Source of the DNA: Oscillospiraceae bacterium
GTDB lineage: Bacteria; Bacillota; Clostridia; Oscillospirales; Oscillospiraceae
DNA: 39,787 nucleotides
Direction: 5' to 3'
Assembly (NCBI GenBank): GCA_021203885.1
Contig: JAJQAH010000077.1
Location: 1-39,787, forward strand
This document shows, in pieces, positions 9,253-17,821 of this stretch. The notes under the pieces are model-generated. The model was not told the DNA's origin. It saw nothing but the letters and a program-made list of their open reading frames with translations, and made no database searches. A program made the translations under genes and the position numbers. Each line of letters begins with the position of its first letter. Within the stretch, counting starts at the first letter, position 1.

Positions 9253-9292
9253 GCCTGAATCCGCGAAGATTCAGGCTTTTTATTTTTTGGGG
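9253..9292 (+). terminator. Intrinsic terminator
   Basis: GCCTGAATC-CGCGAA-GATTCAGGC followed by TTTTTATTTTTT. Confidence 0.85.
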
Positions 9293-9424
9293 GAAAAGGG
9301 CGGTACGGCCGGGATATTACTATGAGTAATCAAAACCGCGTATTCCACTGAGGGACAAGGGACACTTCTGTATTTCCGGGGAGGACACCGGCAGGAAAAA
9401 TTTTCGATTTTGGAAAAATTTCTG

Positions 9425-9452
9425 TTGACAATTAAAATTTTCGGTGTATAAT
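9425..9452 (+). promoter_or_regulatory. Promoter of the marR-MATE operon
   Basis: TTGACA, 16 nt, TATAAT. Confidence 0.75.
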
Positions 9453-9455
9453 TTA

Positions 9456-9477
9456 TTTAGTTGGGTATGCAACTAAA
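9456..9477. promoter_or_regulatory. Candidate MarR operator
   Basis: Perfect inverted repeat TTTAGTTG-GGTATG-CAACTAAA just after the -10. Confidence 0.7.
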
Positions 9478-9512
9478 CGTCCGCCGGAGCGGACGGGGAA
9501 AGGAGAGCCGCT

Positions 9513-9971
9513 GTGAATCAGAATCTCGGACGTGTCATTATGCCGATCTCCCGGGCCATTACGCAGGAGATCGCCGCCGTATTAAAGCCGTTTAATCTGA
9601 CCCCCGGGGAGCGCCCCTTCTATCTGAGCCTCGCGGAGCGGGACGGGATCACGCAGGAGATGCTGACCGCCGAGATCCGGGTCGATAAATCGACGACCGC
9701 CAGGATGCTCCAGTCTCTCGAGAGAAAGGGATTCGTGGAGCGCCGCTGCAACCCGGAGGATAAGCGCAGCAAGCTGATCTATATGACGAAAAAGGGCCGG
9801 GACATATACGATGACGTGCTTTCCGCCCTGACGGCTTATAACCGGCAGTTCGAGCACCTTCTGGGCCGGGAGGAGTATGAATCGGTCTTCTTTACCCTGC
9901 TGAAAGTGGACGAATATCTGGAGGACCGGCGCAAAAAAGGCCGGGACCCGGGGAGAGATCCGGCGGACTGA
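9513..9971 (+). CDS. MarR family transcriptional regulator
   Basis: Winged-helix motif DKSTTARMLQSLERKGFVERRCNPEDKRSKLIYMTKKG. Confidence 0.9.
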   Translation: MNQNLGRVIMPISRAITQEIAAVLKPFNLTPGERPFYLSLAERDGITQEMLTAEIRVDKSTTARMLQSLERKGFVERRCNPEDKRSKLIYMTKKGRDIYDDVLSALTAYNRQFEHLLGREEYESVFFTLLKVDEYLEDRRKKGRDPGRDPAD

Positions 9972-10015
9972 AGGAGCAGAACCTATCAACATTATTGGTT
10001 TTTTGAGAGAGGAAG

Positions 10016-11425
10016 TTGACTTTTTTGGAAAAAACGGAAAAGAAACAGCATTTTCGAGATATGACCCAGGGCCCGGAATGGAAATGCATCCTGATGTTCG
10101 CCCTGCCGATCATGCTGTCTCAGTTCCTGCAGCAGCTGTATTCCACCGTGGACGGGATCGTCGTCGGCAACTACGGCTCCGCCGGAGGCCTGGCGGCGAT
10201 CGGAAACTGCGCGATCATCGGGAACGTGTTTATCTCGATAGCCGTCGGCATGGGCAACGGCAGCGGGATCCTGGTCTCGCAGCTGTTCGGAGCGAAAAAA
10301 CATGAGGATATGCGCAGGGCGGCCTCCACGGCGATCTTCATCCTGACCGTACTGGGTGTGTTCTGTGCCCTGCTGGTCTTCGCCGGGGCGGAGCTGATCG
10401 TACGCGGGATCATGGGCGTCGACGACAGTGCCGTGGCGGACTGCGCCATCGATTATCTGCGCATCTACGCGGTCGGTCTGATCTTTACATTTATCTATAA
10501 TATCGTGGCCGCGATCCTGCGGTCCGTCGGGGACAGCCGGGCCGTGCTGTATTTCCTGCTTGTCTCCGCCCTTCTGAACATCGCCCTGGATCTGGTGTTC
10601 GTCGCGGCACTGAAAATGGATGTGGTGGGCGCCGCGTGGGCGACGGTCATTTCCCAGTTCGCCTGCGCGCTGGTCAGTATCTGGTACATGTATCACAATT
10701 ATGAGTTTTTCCGGTTCAAACTGAGGGAGATCCGGCCCAGATCGGCCGAAGTGCGTCTGTGCCTGAGAATGGCGCTTCCCAGCACCCTGCAGCAGCTGGT
10801 GGTCTCCTGCGGCTATCTGCTGCTCCAGCGGCTGATCAACTCCTTCGGGACGATCACCATGAGCGCCTGGACCGTCGGACACCGATACGACCAGTACTGC
10901 GCCATCCCTGTCCTGGGCACCATGCAGGCGTGTGCCAGCTTTGCCGGCCAGAACTCGGGCGCCAACCGGTACGACCGGGTCAGGCGGGGCCTGTTCTCGG
11001 GGGTTTTGATGAGTCTGGCCATGGTGATCGTGCTGGGCACGATCCTGTATCTGTTCGCGGAGCCCCTGTCCGCCCTGTTCGGGCTGTCCGGCGAGGCGCT
11101 GAGCGAGGCGGTGGAGTGCCTGCACTTCCTGCCCTTCGCCTATCTGATCTTCGCCGTGTATATCCCCTTCAACGGCACCTACCAGGGGTGCGGGAAACCG
11201 GGGATCTCGGCCATCTCGTCCCTGCTGGCGCTGTTCCTTCGGGTCAGCGCGTCCTACACGCTCGTATATCTGTTCGCCGCCTCCTACGCAGTGGTCTGGC
11301 AGACGTACGTGCTGGGCTGGGGGGCCTCCCTGATCTTCGTGCTGATCTACTATTTCAGAGGAAACTGGAGGTCCGGCCGGATCGTCAAGGACGAGCCCGC
11401 GCCCGAGCAGGACAGCGGAGGGTAG
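10016..11425 (+). CDS. MATE family efflux transporter
   Basis: 469-aa polytopic MATE-like protein downstream of marR; TTG start is the ORF-caller's choice. Confidence 0.9.
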   Translation: MTFLEKTEKKQHFRDMTQGPEWKCILMFALPIMLSQFLQQLYSTVDGIVVGNYGSAGGLAAIGNCAIIGNVFISIAVGMGNGSGILVSQLFGAKKHEDMRRAASTAIFILTVLGVFCALLVFAGAELIVRGIMGVDDSAVADCAIDYLRIYAVGLIFTFIYNIVAAILRSVGDSRAVLYFLLVSALLNIALDLVFVAALKMDVVGAAWATVISQFACALVSIWYMYHNYEFFRFKLREIRPRSAEVRLCLRMALPSTLQQLVVSCGYLLLQRLINSFGTITMSAWTVGHRYDQYCAIPVLGTMQACASFAGQNSGANRYDRVRRGLFSGVLMSLAMVIVLGTILYLFAEPLSALFGLSGEALSEAVECLHFLPFAYLIFAVYIPFNGTYQGCGKPGISAISSLLALFLRVSASYTLVYLFAASYAVVWQTYVLGWGASLIFVLIYYFRGNWRSGRIVKDEPAPEQDSGG

Positions 11426-11441
11426 GTACAGAAGAAGAGAA

Positions 11442-11471
11442 AAAAAGATCCGCCTGAAGGCGGATCTTTTT
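11442..11471. terminator. Bidirectional terminator between MATE and gtrA
   Basis: AAAAAGATCCGCC-TGAA-GGCGGATCTTTTT between convergent genes. Confidence 0.9.
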
Positions 11472-11920
11472 CATTCCCCGGAATTTTCTGTCTGTTCCCG
11501 CGCGCGCCGCTTTTTTCGAAACACGAACAGCTTGCTGATAATATAGTTCAGCACGATCACGATGACCTGCGCGGCGATCTTGACCAGCATGCTGTTGTAG
11601 CCCATGCGGGTGATGAAAATATACAAAATCAGCTCTTCCACGATCAGGGTGAAGACGCGCCCCCCGAAAAACCTGAGGATCTCGAGGATCACGTTTCTGG
11701 CGCCGTAGGCCCGGGACTGAAAGACCCAGATCCTGTTCGTGATATAGGCAAACGTCACGGCGAAGATCCAGGAGATCACGTTGGCGATCAGCTCGTTTAA
11801 CTGAAAGCCCACATTGAACAGAGCGTAGGTCAGGACGCTGACAAGGAAAGTCAGCACGCCGAAGACCAGATACATGATGATCTCTCTGTATTTTTCAAAG
11901 AGCTGTTTGATCCGTTGCAT
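11471..11920 (-). CDS. GtrA family protein
   Basis: 149 aa with four predicted TM segments and GtrA-type pattern YLVFGVLTFLVSVLTYALF...TNRIWVFQ. Confidence 0.88.
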   Translation of the reverse strand: MQRIKQLFEKYREIIMYLVFGVLTFLVSVLTYALFNVGFQLNELIANVISWIFAVTFAYITNRIWVFQSRAYGARNVILEILRFFGGRVFTLIVEELILYIFITRMGYNSMLVKIAAQVIVIVLNYIISKLFVFRKKRRAREQTENSGE

Positions 11921-12070
11921 TTTCGCACCTGAAATTCAAAAAATTCAGAGGCCCGACAGGGACCCGCCGGGCGCTGATCAGAAAGGGACGGGCTCAGCCG
12001 TCCGGCAAAAGGGAAACACGGGAGCCCGGGCAGCCGTGCCCGCAGGCCCCCGTGCAGGGACGCCGCGGGG

Positions 12071-12277
12071 TCAGGCCGGTTCGATCGAGACGACCGTGTA
12101 GCCGATGCCGTGGATGGCGTCCCGGATCGCGTCGTCGGATACATCGCCGGAGACGACGGCGGTGTTGCTGTTCAGGTCCACGGTGGCCGTGGCACCGGGC
12201 AGCTCGTTCAGCGCGTCGGAGACGTGCTGCGCGCAGCGATCGCACATCATGCCCTCGATTACGACTTTCTTGTCCAT
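12071..12277 (-). CDS. Predicted internal in-frame product: 68-aa CopZ-like copper chaperone
   Basis: AAAGGAGG (12292-12285) 7 nt upstream of an in-frame ATG (12277-12275) opening the HMA domain. Confidence 0.5.
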   Translation of the reverse strand: MDKKVVIEGMMCDRCAQHVSDALNELPGATATVDLNSNTAVVSGDVSDDAIRDAIHGIGYTVVSIEPA

Positions 12278-14623
12278 CAGCGCTCCTCCTTTCTCCGGGC
12301 TCTCTTTCTGCCCGGAAACTTCCGTATTTTCCGCTTCGGGTTTTTCCCCTTTGAAAAGCCGCAGCCGCAGCGCGTTGGAAACCACGCAGATGGAGGACAG
12401 GCACATGGCCGCCGCCGCGAACATGGGGCTCAGCTGCCAGCCCAGCAGCGGATAGAAGACGCCCGCCGCCAGGGGGATACAGAGAATGTTATAGAAAAAG
12501 GCCCAGAACAGGTTCTGGCGGATGATCCGCATCACGGCTCTGGACAGCCGCACGGCTGTCACCGCGTCGTTCAGATCGCCTTTCATCAGGATCACGTCTG
12601 CCGACTCAATGGCGATATCCGAGCCGGCTGCGACGGCTATGCCCACATCGGCCCGCACCAGAGCGGGCGAGTCGTTGATGCCGTCGCCGATCATGGCCAC
12701 TTTGTGGCCCTCCTGCTGTGCCTGCCGAACCTGGGATTCCTTGTCGGCGGGCAGCACCTCGGCCGCCACCTGGGAAATGCCCACCTGGCGGGCGATGTAC
12801 CCGGCCGTGCGCCGGTTGTCTCCGGTCAGCATGATCACGTTCAGACCCAGTTCCCGCAGCCGCCGGACGGCCCGGATGCTGCCGGGCTTGACCGTGTCCG
12901 CCACCGCAATGATGCCGAGGGGCACGCCGTCCGCGGCGAAGTACAGCGGGGTCTTGCCCTGATCCGCCAGAGCCCGGCCCCGTTCGGCCAGATCCGACAG
13001 ATCCGCGCCCGCATCCTCCAGCATGGTCCTGCTGCCGCCCAGAAGGGACTTCCCGTCCAGGACGCCGGACACGCCCAGACCGTGGAGAGCCTGAAACTGT
13101 CCGGCTCTCGTGTATCGGATGTCCTGCTGGCCGGCGTACTCCGTGACGGCCCGGCCGAGAGGATGCTCGGACAGGGACTCCAGTGAGGCGGCCGCCGCCA
13201 GAAGATCCCGCTCGTTTGTGCCGGCGCACGGGATCACGTCGGTGACCCGGGGTTTTCCCTCGGTGACGGTGCCCGTCTTGTCCAGCACCACGGTATCGAC
13301 ACTCTGGAGAGTCTCCAGCGCCTCGGCGGATTTAAACAGCACGCCGTACTCCGCACCCCGGCCCGTTCCGGCCATGATGGCCACCGGCGTGGCCAGGCCC
13401 AGTGCGCAGGGGCAGGAGATCACCAGCACGGCGACGCCGGAAGTCAGGGCCATTTCCGCGCTGTGGCCGGTCAGCAGCCACACGGCCGCCGTAACGACGG
13501 CGATACCGATGACGATGGGCACGAACACGCCCGCGACCCGGTCCGCCAGTTTGGCGATGGGCGCCTTGGACGCGGCGGCTTCCTCCACCAGGGTGATCAT
13601 CTGATCCAGGGTGGTGTCCCCGCTGACGCGGGTGGCCCGCATGGTGAAAGAGCCCGACTTGTTGACAGAGGCCGACAGGACCTGGTCTCCGGGTCCCTTT
13701 TCCGCAGGCAGGGACTCGCCGGTCAGGGCGGATTCATCCACCGCCGAACTTCCTTCCGTGACCACCCCGTCCACGGGCACGGCCTGGCCGGGGCGCACCA
13801 GCAGGAGATCCCCGACGGCGACCTGTTCCACGGGGACGGTGACCGGACGGTCGTCCCGCAGCACGGTGGCCGTTTTCGGTGTCAGGTCGATGAGACGGGC
13901 AATGGCCTCGCCGGTCTTGCCCTTGGACCGGGTCTCCAGGTATTTGCCCAGTGTGATCAGGGTCAGGATCATGCCGGCCGATTCGAAGTACAGATCGTTG
14001 GACCATCGGGTGACGCGCTCCGCGGCGTCCGCGGCGCCGGCTGCCATCTGCCCCAGTCCGGAGGAGATCTGGAACAGGGCGACGATGCCGTAGATCACGG
14101 CGGCGGCGGAACCCATGGCGATCAGCGTGTCCATGTTGGGCCCGCCTTTGAACAGGGCCCGGAACCCCGTGCGGTAATATTTCTGATTGATGACCATGAT
14201 GGGCACGGTCAGCAGGAACTGGATCAGAGCCACGGAAAGGACGTTCTGCTCCTCGTGAAACCAGTGGGGGAGCGGCCAGCCCATCATGTGGCCCATGGCC
14301 AGATAAAAGAGGGGAACGAGAAAGCACAGGGAGGAGATAAAGCGCGCCCGCATGTTCCGGAGCTCGGCGTCCGCGGACACATAGGCCGGCACGTCTTTCG
14401 TTTTCGCTCCGGTGTCCGGCAGGGACGCGCCGTACCCCGCACTTTCCACGGCGCTGATGATCTCCCCGGCCGTCACTTCATTCTCGTTGTACTCCACCTG
14501 CATGGACCCGCCCAGCAGGTCCACCGTCACATTCGTGACGCCGGGCAGCTTGCTGACCGCTTTCTCCACATGGGAGGAACAGGCGGAACAGGACATGCCC
14601 GTGACGATAAATTTCTGTTTCAT
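12071..14623 (-). CDS. copA: Copper-translocating P-type ATPase with N- and C-terminal HMA domains
   Basis: GMSCSACSSHV, SCPCALGLATP (CPC), DKTGTVTEG, GDGINDSPAL, C-terminal GMMCDRCAQHV; start at MKQKF chosen over the GTG at 14653. Confidence 0.95.
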   Translation of the reverse strand: MKQKFIVTGMSCSACSSHVEKAVSKLPGVTNVTVDLLGGSMQVEYNENEVTAGEIISAVESAGYGASLPDTGAKTKDVPAYVSADAELRNMRARFISSLCFLVPLFYLAMGHMMGWPLPHWFHEEQNVLSVALIQFLLTVPIMVINQKYYRTGFRALFKGGPNMDTLIAMGSAAAVIYGIVALFQISSGLGQMAAGAADAAERVTRWSNDLYFESAGMILTLITLGKYLETRSKGKTGEAIARLIDLTPKTATVLRDDRPVTVPVEQVAVGDLLLVRPGQAVPVDGVVTEGSSAVDESALTGESLPAEKGPGDQVLSASVNKSGSFTMRATRVSGDTTLDQMITLVEEAAASKAPIAKLADRVAGVFVPIVIGIAVVTAAVWLLTGHSAEMALTSGVAVLVISCPCALGLATPVAIMAGTGRGAEYGVLFKSAEALETLQSVDTVVLDKTGTVTEGKPRVTDVIPCAGTNERDLLAAAASLESLSEHPLGRAVTEYAGQQDIRYTRAGQFQALHGLGVSGVLDGKSLLGGSRTMLEDAGADLSDLAERGRALADQGKTPLYFAADGVPLGIIAVADTVKPGSIRAVRRLRELGLNVIMLTGDNRRTAGYIARQVGISQVAAEVLPADKESQVRQAQQEGHKVAMIGDGINDSPALVRADVGIAVAAGSDIAIESADVILMKGDLNDAVTAVRLSRAVMRIIRQNLFWAFFYNILCIPLAAGVFYPLLGWQLSPMFAAAAMCLSSICVVSNALRLRLFKGEKPEAENTEVSGQKESPEKGGALMDKKVVIEGMMCDRCAQHVSDALNELPGATATVDLNSNTAVVSGDVSDDAIRDAIHGIGYTVVSIEPA

Positions 14624-14660
14624 AATTCCAGCAGCCCGCGGGCTTCTCCGCACCCCGCTT

Positions 14661-14921
14661 TCAGAGCAGTTTGCTGAGCAGTCCGGTCAGCTCGTCGATC
14701 TTTTCCGCCCGCTCCTCCGGCGTCTGCGCCTCGTTGACGCAGTGCTTCAGATGAGCGGTCAGGACCTCCCGGTTGGTCCGGTTTAAAACGGCGGTCGTGG
14801 CCAGAAGCTGCTGGGATATATCGATGCAGTACCGGTCCTCCTCGACCATCCGGATGATGCCGTCCACCTGTCCGCGGGCCGTCTTCAGCAGCCGCAGGAC
14901 GGTCTCACTGTCGGCCATCAT
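14661..14921 (-). CDS. csoR: CsoR family copper-sensing repressor
   Basis: 86-aa protein with RGQVDGIIRMVEEDRYC and HLKHC (Cys-His-Cys copper-site pattern); upstream of copA. Confidence 0.92.
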   Translation of the reverse strand: MMADSETVLRLLKTARGQVDGIIRMVEEDRYCIDISQQLLATTAVLNRTNREVLTAHLKHCVNEAQTPEERAEKIDELTGLLSKLL

Positions 14922-14941
14922 ATTCCATCCCTCCAGACACT

Positions 14942-14956
14942 CCCCCCCCGGGGGGG
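14942..14956. promoter_or_regulatory. Candidate CsoR operator
   Basis: GC-only palindrome CCCCCCCC-GGGGGGG between promoter and csoR start. Confidence 0.7.
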
Positions 14957-14968
14957 TATTATGCTCAT

Positions 14969-14997
14969 ATTTTACAGTACGAAGAGTGTCTTGTCAA
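14969..14997 (-). promoter_or_regulatory. csoR-copA promoter
   Basis: Minus strand TTGACA, 17 nt, TAAAAT. Confidence 0.75.
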
Positions 14998-15126
14998 GAG
15001 CGGCGGGTCCGAATGCGGGGACAGCCGGAATCTACATGACAGTATAATCGATATCGGGACGGATGTCCATACCAAAAACCGCACCATGCACGGCGGGTCC
15101 GGATTTCCTGTATTTTCCTGTTTTTC

Positions 15127-15155
15127 TTGCAAGTGCAGCCGGAAACCAGTATAAT
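15127..15155 (+). promoter_or_regulatory. thiI promoter
   Basis: TTGCAA, 17 nt, TATAAT. Confidence 0.65.
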
Positions 15156-15229
15156 ATTCAGAGAAAGGATGCCCCGCATTTTGCGGGGCTTTGTGCGGAA
15201 CGGAAAGACCGGACGGGGAGAGAACGGCA

Positions 15230-16420
15230 GTGAATGAGATCATTTTACTCAAACTGGGGGAGATCGTGCTGAAAGGCGATAACCGCCACGTCTTTGAGGA
15301 AAAGCTGGTGAGCAATATACGCAGACGGCTGAAGGACCTGGGCGATTTCCGGGTGTACACGCGGCAGTCCATCGCCTATGTGGAGCCCGGAGACGGTCCG
15401 TGCGACATGGCCGGAGCATGGGAGGCCATGAAGAAGACCTTCGGCGTGGTCGATCTCAATCTGGCCCTGGAATGCGAAAAAGATCCGGACGCCATCGTAC
15501 GCGCCGCCTGCGAGTACCTGGGGGACAGGCTCCGGAAGGCGAAGACCTTCAAAGTGGAGTCCAAAAGATCGGATAAATCCTTTCCCATGAACTCCATTGA
15601 ACTCTCCCAGTATGTGGGGGGAGAGCTGCATGATCTCTTTCCCCATCTGAAAGCCGATATGCATAAGCCGGAGCTGACCGTCACTGTGGAGATCCGGGAC
15701 TTCTCCGCGTATGTGCACGGGGACCCGGAACCGGGCGCCGGCGGCCTGCCCGTGGGGACGGGCGGCCGGGGCGTCAGTCTGCTGTCCGGCGGGATCGATT
15801 CCCCCGTGGCCGGCTGGATGATGGCGAAACGGGGACTGGCCCTGGATATGGTGCACTTTGAGAGCCCGCCGTACACCTCCCCGCAGGCCAGGGAAAAGGT
15901 GCTGGATCTGGCCTCGCTGCTGGCGCCCTGGGTGGGCGGCCACGCGGTGCATATCGTGCCTTTTACGCATATACAGGAGGAGATCCGCCGGGCGTGCCCG
16001 GAGGAGCTGTTTACGGTCATTATGCGCCGGTTCATGATGCGCGTCGCCCAACGCGTGGCCGAACGGACCAGGGCCGGCGCCCTCGTGACGGGCGAGAGCC
16101 TGGGCCAGGTGGCGAGCCAGACCATGGAGGCCATGACATGCACGCAGGCGGTGACGCCCCTGCCGGTTCTGCGCCCGCTGATCGGCATGGACAAAGAGGA
16201 GGTCGTGCGTCTGGCCAGAAAGATCGGGACGTACGACACGTCTATCCAGCCCTACGAGGACTGCTGCACCGTGTTCACCCCGAAGCATCCGAGGATCCGG
16301 CCGGGCATGGAGGAAGTGAAGCGCGCGGAAGAAGCGCTGGCTGTGGATGAACTGACGGAAGAGGCATACCGGGGGATCGAGCGGGTCATGATTCCGGTGT
16401 CCGGGGACAGGAGGCGTTGA
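15230..16420 (+). CDS. thiI: tRNA 4-thiouridine synthase / sulfurtransferase ThiI
   Basis: LLSGGIDSPVAGW PP-loop, GESLGQVASQTMEAM; GTG start (VNEIILLKLGEIVLKG). Confidence 0.93.
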   Translation: MNEIILLKLGEIVLKGDNRHVFEEKLVSNIRRRLKDLGDFRVYTRQSIAYVEPGDGPCDMAGAWEAMKKTFGVVDLNLALECEKDPDAIVRAACEYLGDRLRKAKTFKVESKRSDKSFPMNSIELSQYVGGELHDLFPHLKADMHKPELTVTVEIRDFSAYVHGDPEPGAGGLPVGTGGRGVSLLSGGIDSPVAGWMMAKRGLALDMVHFESPPYTSPQAREKVLDLASLLAPWVGGHAVHIVPFTHIQEEIRRACPEELFTVIMRRFMMRVAQRVAERTRAGALVTGESLGQVASQTMEAMTCTQAVTPLPVLRPLIGMDKEEVVRLARKIGTYDTSIQPYEDCCTVFTPKHPRIRPGMEEVKRAEEALAVDELTEEAYRGIERVMIPVSGDRRR

Positions 16421-16423
16421 CCC

Positions 16424-17731
16424 TTGTGGAATGATGATCCGAAAATCGATGAGGGGCGCGAAAACGGGGGACTCGACGTCGAGATCCTGTCGGTGGGGAC
16501 CGAGTTGCTGCTGGGCGGCACGGCGAATATCGACGCCATGCTGCTGTCCAGACGGCTCAGCGAGCTGGGCCTGAACGTGCGGTATCACACGGTGGTGGGC
16601 GACAATCCCGTGCGCCTGAAGCGCGCCGTGGAGCTGGCCCGGTTGCGCTCCGATATCCTGATCACGACCGGCGGCCTGGGGCCCACCTGCGATGATCTGA
16701 CGAAGCAGACGGTGGCGGCCGCCTTCAACAAAAAACTGGTCCTGCAGCAGAGCGTGGTCGATTCCATCCGGGAGCGGTTCCGGCAGATGGGCCGGGAGAT
16801 GCCCGAAAACAATCTGCAGCAGGCCATGCTGCCGGAAAACTGCACGATCCTGCCGAACGAGTGCGGCACGGCGCCGGGCTGTGCATTCGAGAGCGGCGGT
16901 GTGCATGTGATCATGCTCCCCGGGCCCCCGAGGGAGTGCACCGCCATGTTCGACGGCAGCGCCGTCAAATACCTGTCGCTTCTGCAGCAGGGGGTCATCC
17001 TGTCCAGTACGGTCAGGATCTTCGGGATCACGGAGTCCCGGCTGGATGAGATACTGCGGGAAGACATGGACAGTATGGAGAACCCGACCATGGCCCCGTA
17101 TATCAAGGAAAACGACTGTGAACTGCGGGTGACGGCGAAGGCGGAGACGCGGGAGCGGGCGGAAGAGATGATCGGTCCCGTGATCGAGAAACTCCGGCTG
17201 CAGCTGGGCGATCTGATCTACGGCGTGGACGTATCTTCTCTGGAGCAGGTGGCGCTGGACGGGCTGCGGGAGCGGGGGCTGACCCTGGGCACGGCGGAAT
17301 CGTGCACGGGCGGCCTGATCGCGAAGCGGATGACCGACCTGCCGGGCTCCTCGGACGTTTTCCGGGGCGGCGTGGTCAGTTACTGCAACGAGATCAAGGA
17401 GTCGGTACTGAACGTGCCGGAGGATGTGCTGGCGGAGTACGGCGCCGTATCCCTTCAGACGGCCAGGGAAATGGCCGAGGGGGCGCGCAGGGTCCTGCAC
17501 TGCGACCTGGCCGTATCCGCCACCGGCGTGGCCGGGCCCGGGCCGGACCGGGAAGGAAACGAGGCGGGACTGGTCTATATCGGACTGGCGGCGGAGGAAG
17601 GCTGCTTCGTGCGCCGGGTCAGCCTGGGCGATACCGGCCGGGAGCGGGTGCGCAACCTGGCGGCCAGCCACGCTTTTGACATGGTGCGCCGCTGGCTGAA
17701 CGGCCTGCCGCTGGAGGACCCGTCCCGGTAG
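16424..17731 (+). CDS. cinA: CinA family nicotinamide-nucleotide amidohydrolase / competence-damage protein
   Basis: SVGTELLLG, TGGLGPTCDDLT, C-terminal TAESCTGGLIAKRMTD; exact start uncertain. Confidence 0.92.
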   Translation: MWNDDPKIDEGRENGGLDVEILSVGTELLLGGTANIDAMLLSRRLSELGLNVRYHTVVGDNPVRLKRAVELARLRSDILITTGGLGPTCDDLTKQTVAAAFNKKLVLQQSVVDSIRERFRQMGREMPENNLQQAMLPENCTILPNECGTAPGCAFESGGVHVIMLPGPPRECTAMFDGSAVKYLSLLQQGVILSSTVRIFGITESRLDEILREDMDSMENPTMAPYIKENDCELRVTAKAETRERAEEMIGPVIEKLRLQLGDLIYGVDVSSLEQVALDGLRERGLTLGTAESCTGGLIAKRMTDLPGSSDVFRGGVVSYCNEIKESVLNVPEDVLAEYGAVSLQTAREMAEGARRVLHCDLAVSATGVAGPGPDREGNEAGLVYIGLAAEEGCFVRRVSLGDTGRERVRNLAASHAFDMVRRWLNGLPLEDPSR

Positions 17732-17737
17732 CGGTCC

Positions 17738-17766
17738 TTGACTTTTTTTCATCTGCTTTGTAAAAT
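17738..17766 (+). promoter_or_regulatory. proS promoter
   Basis: TTGACT, 17 nt, TAAAAT. Confidence 0.65.
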
Positions 17767-17821
17767 GAACGGGTGTAAATACCCGGCGCCCGGCAGCGGG
17801 ACCGGAAAGGAATGACTGAAA

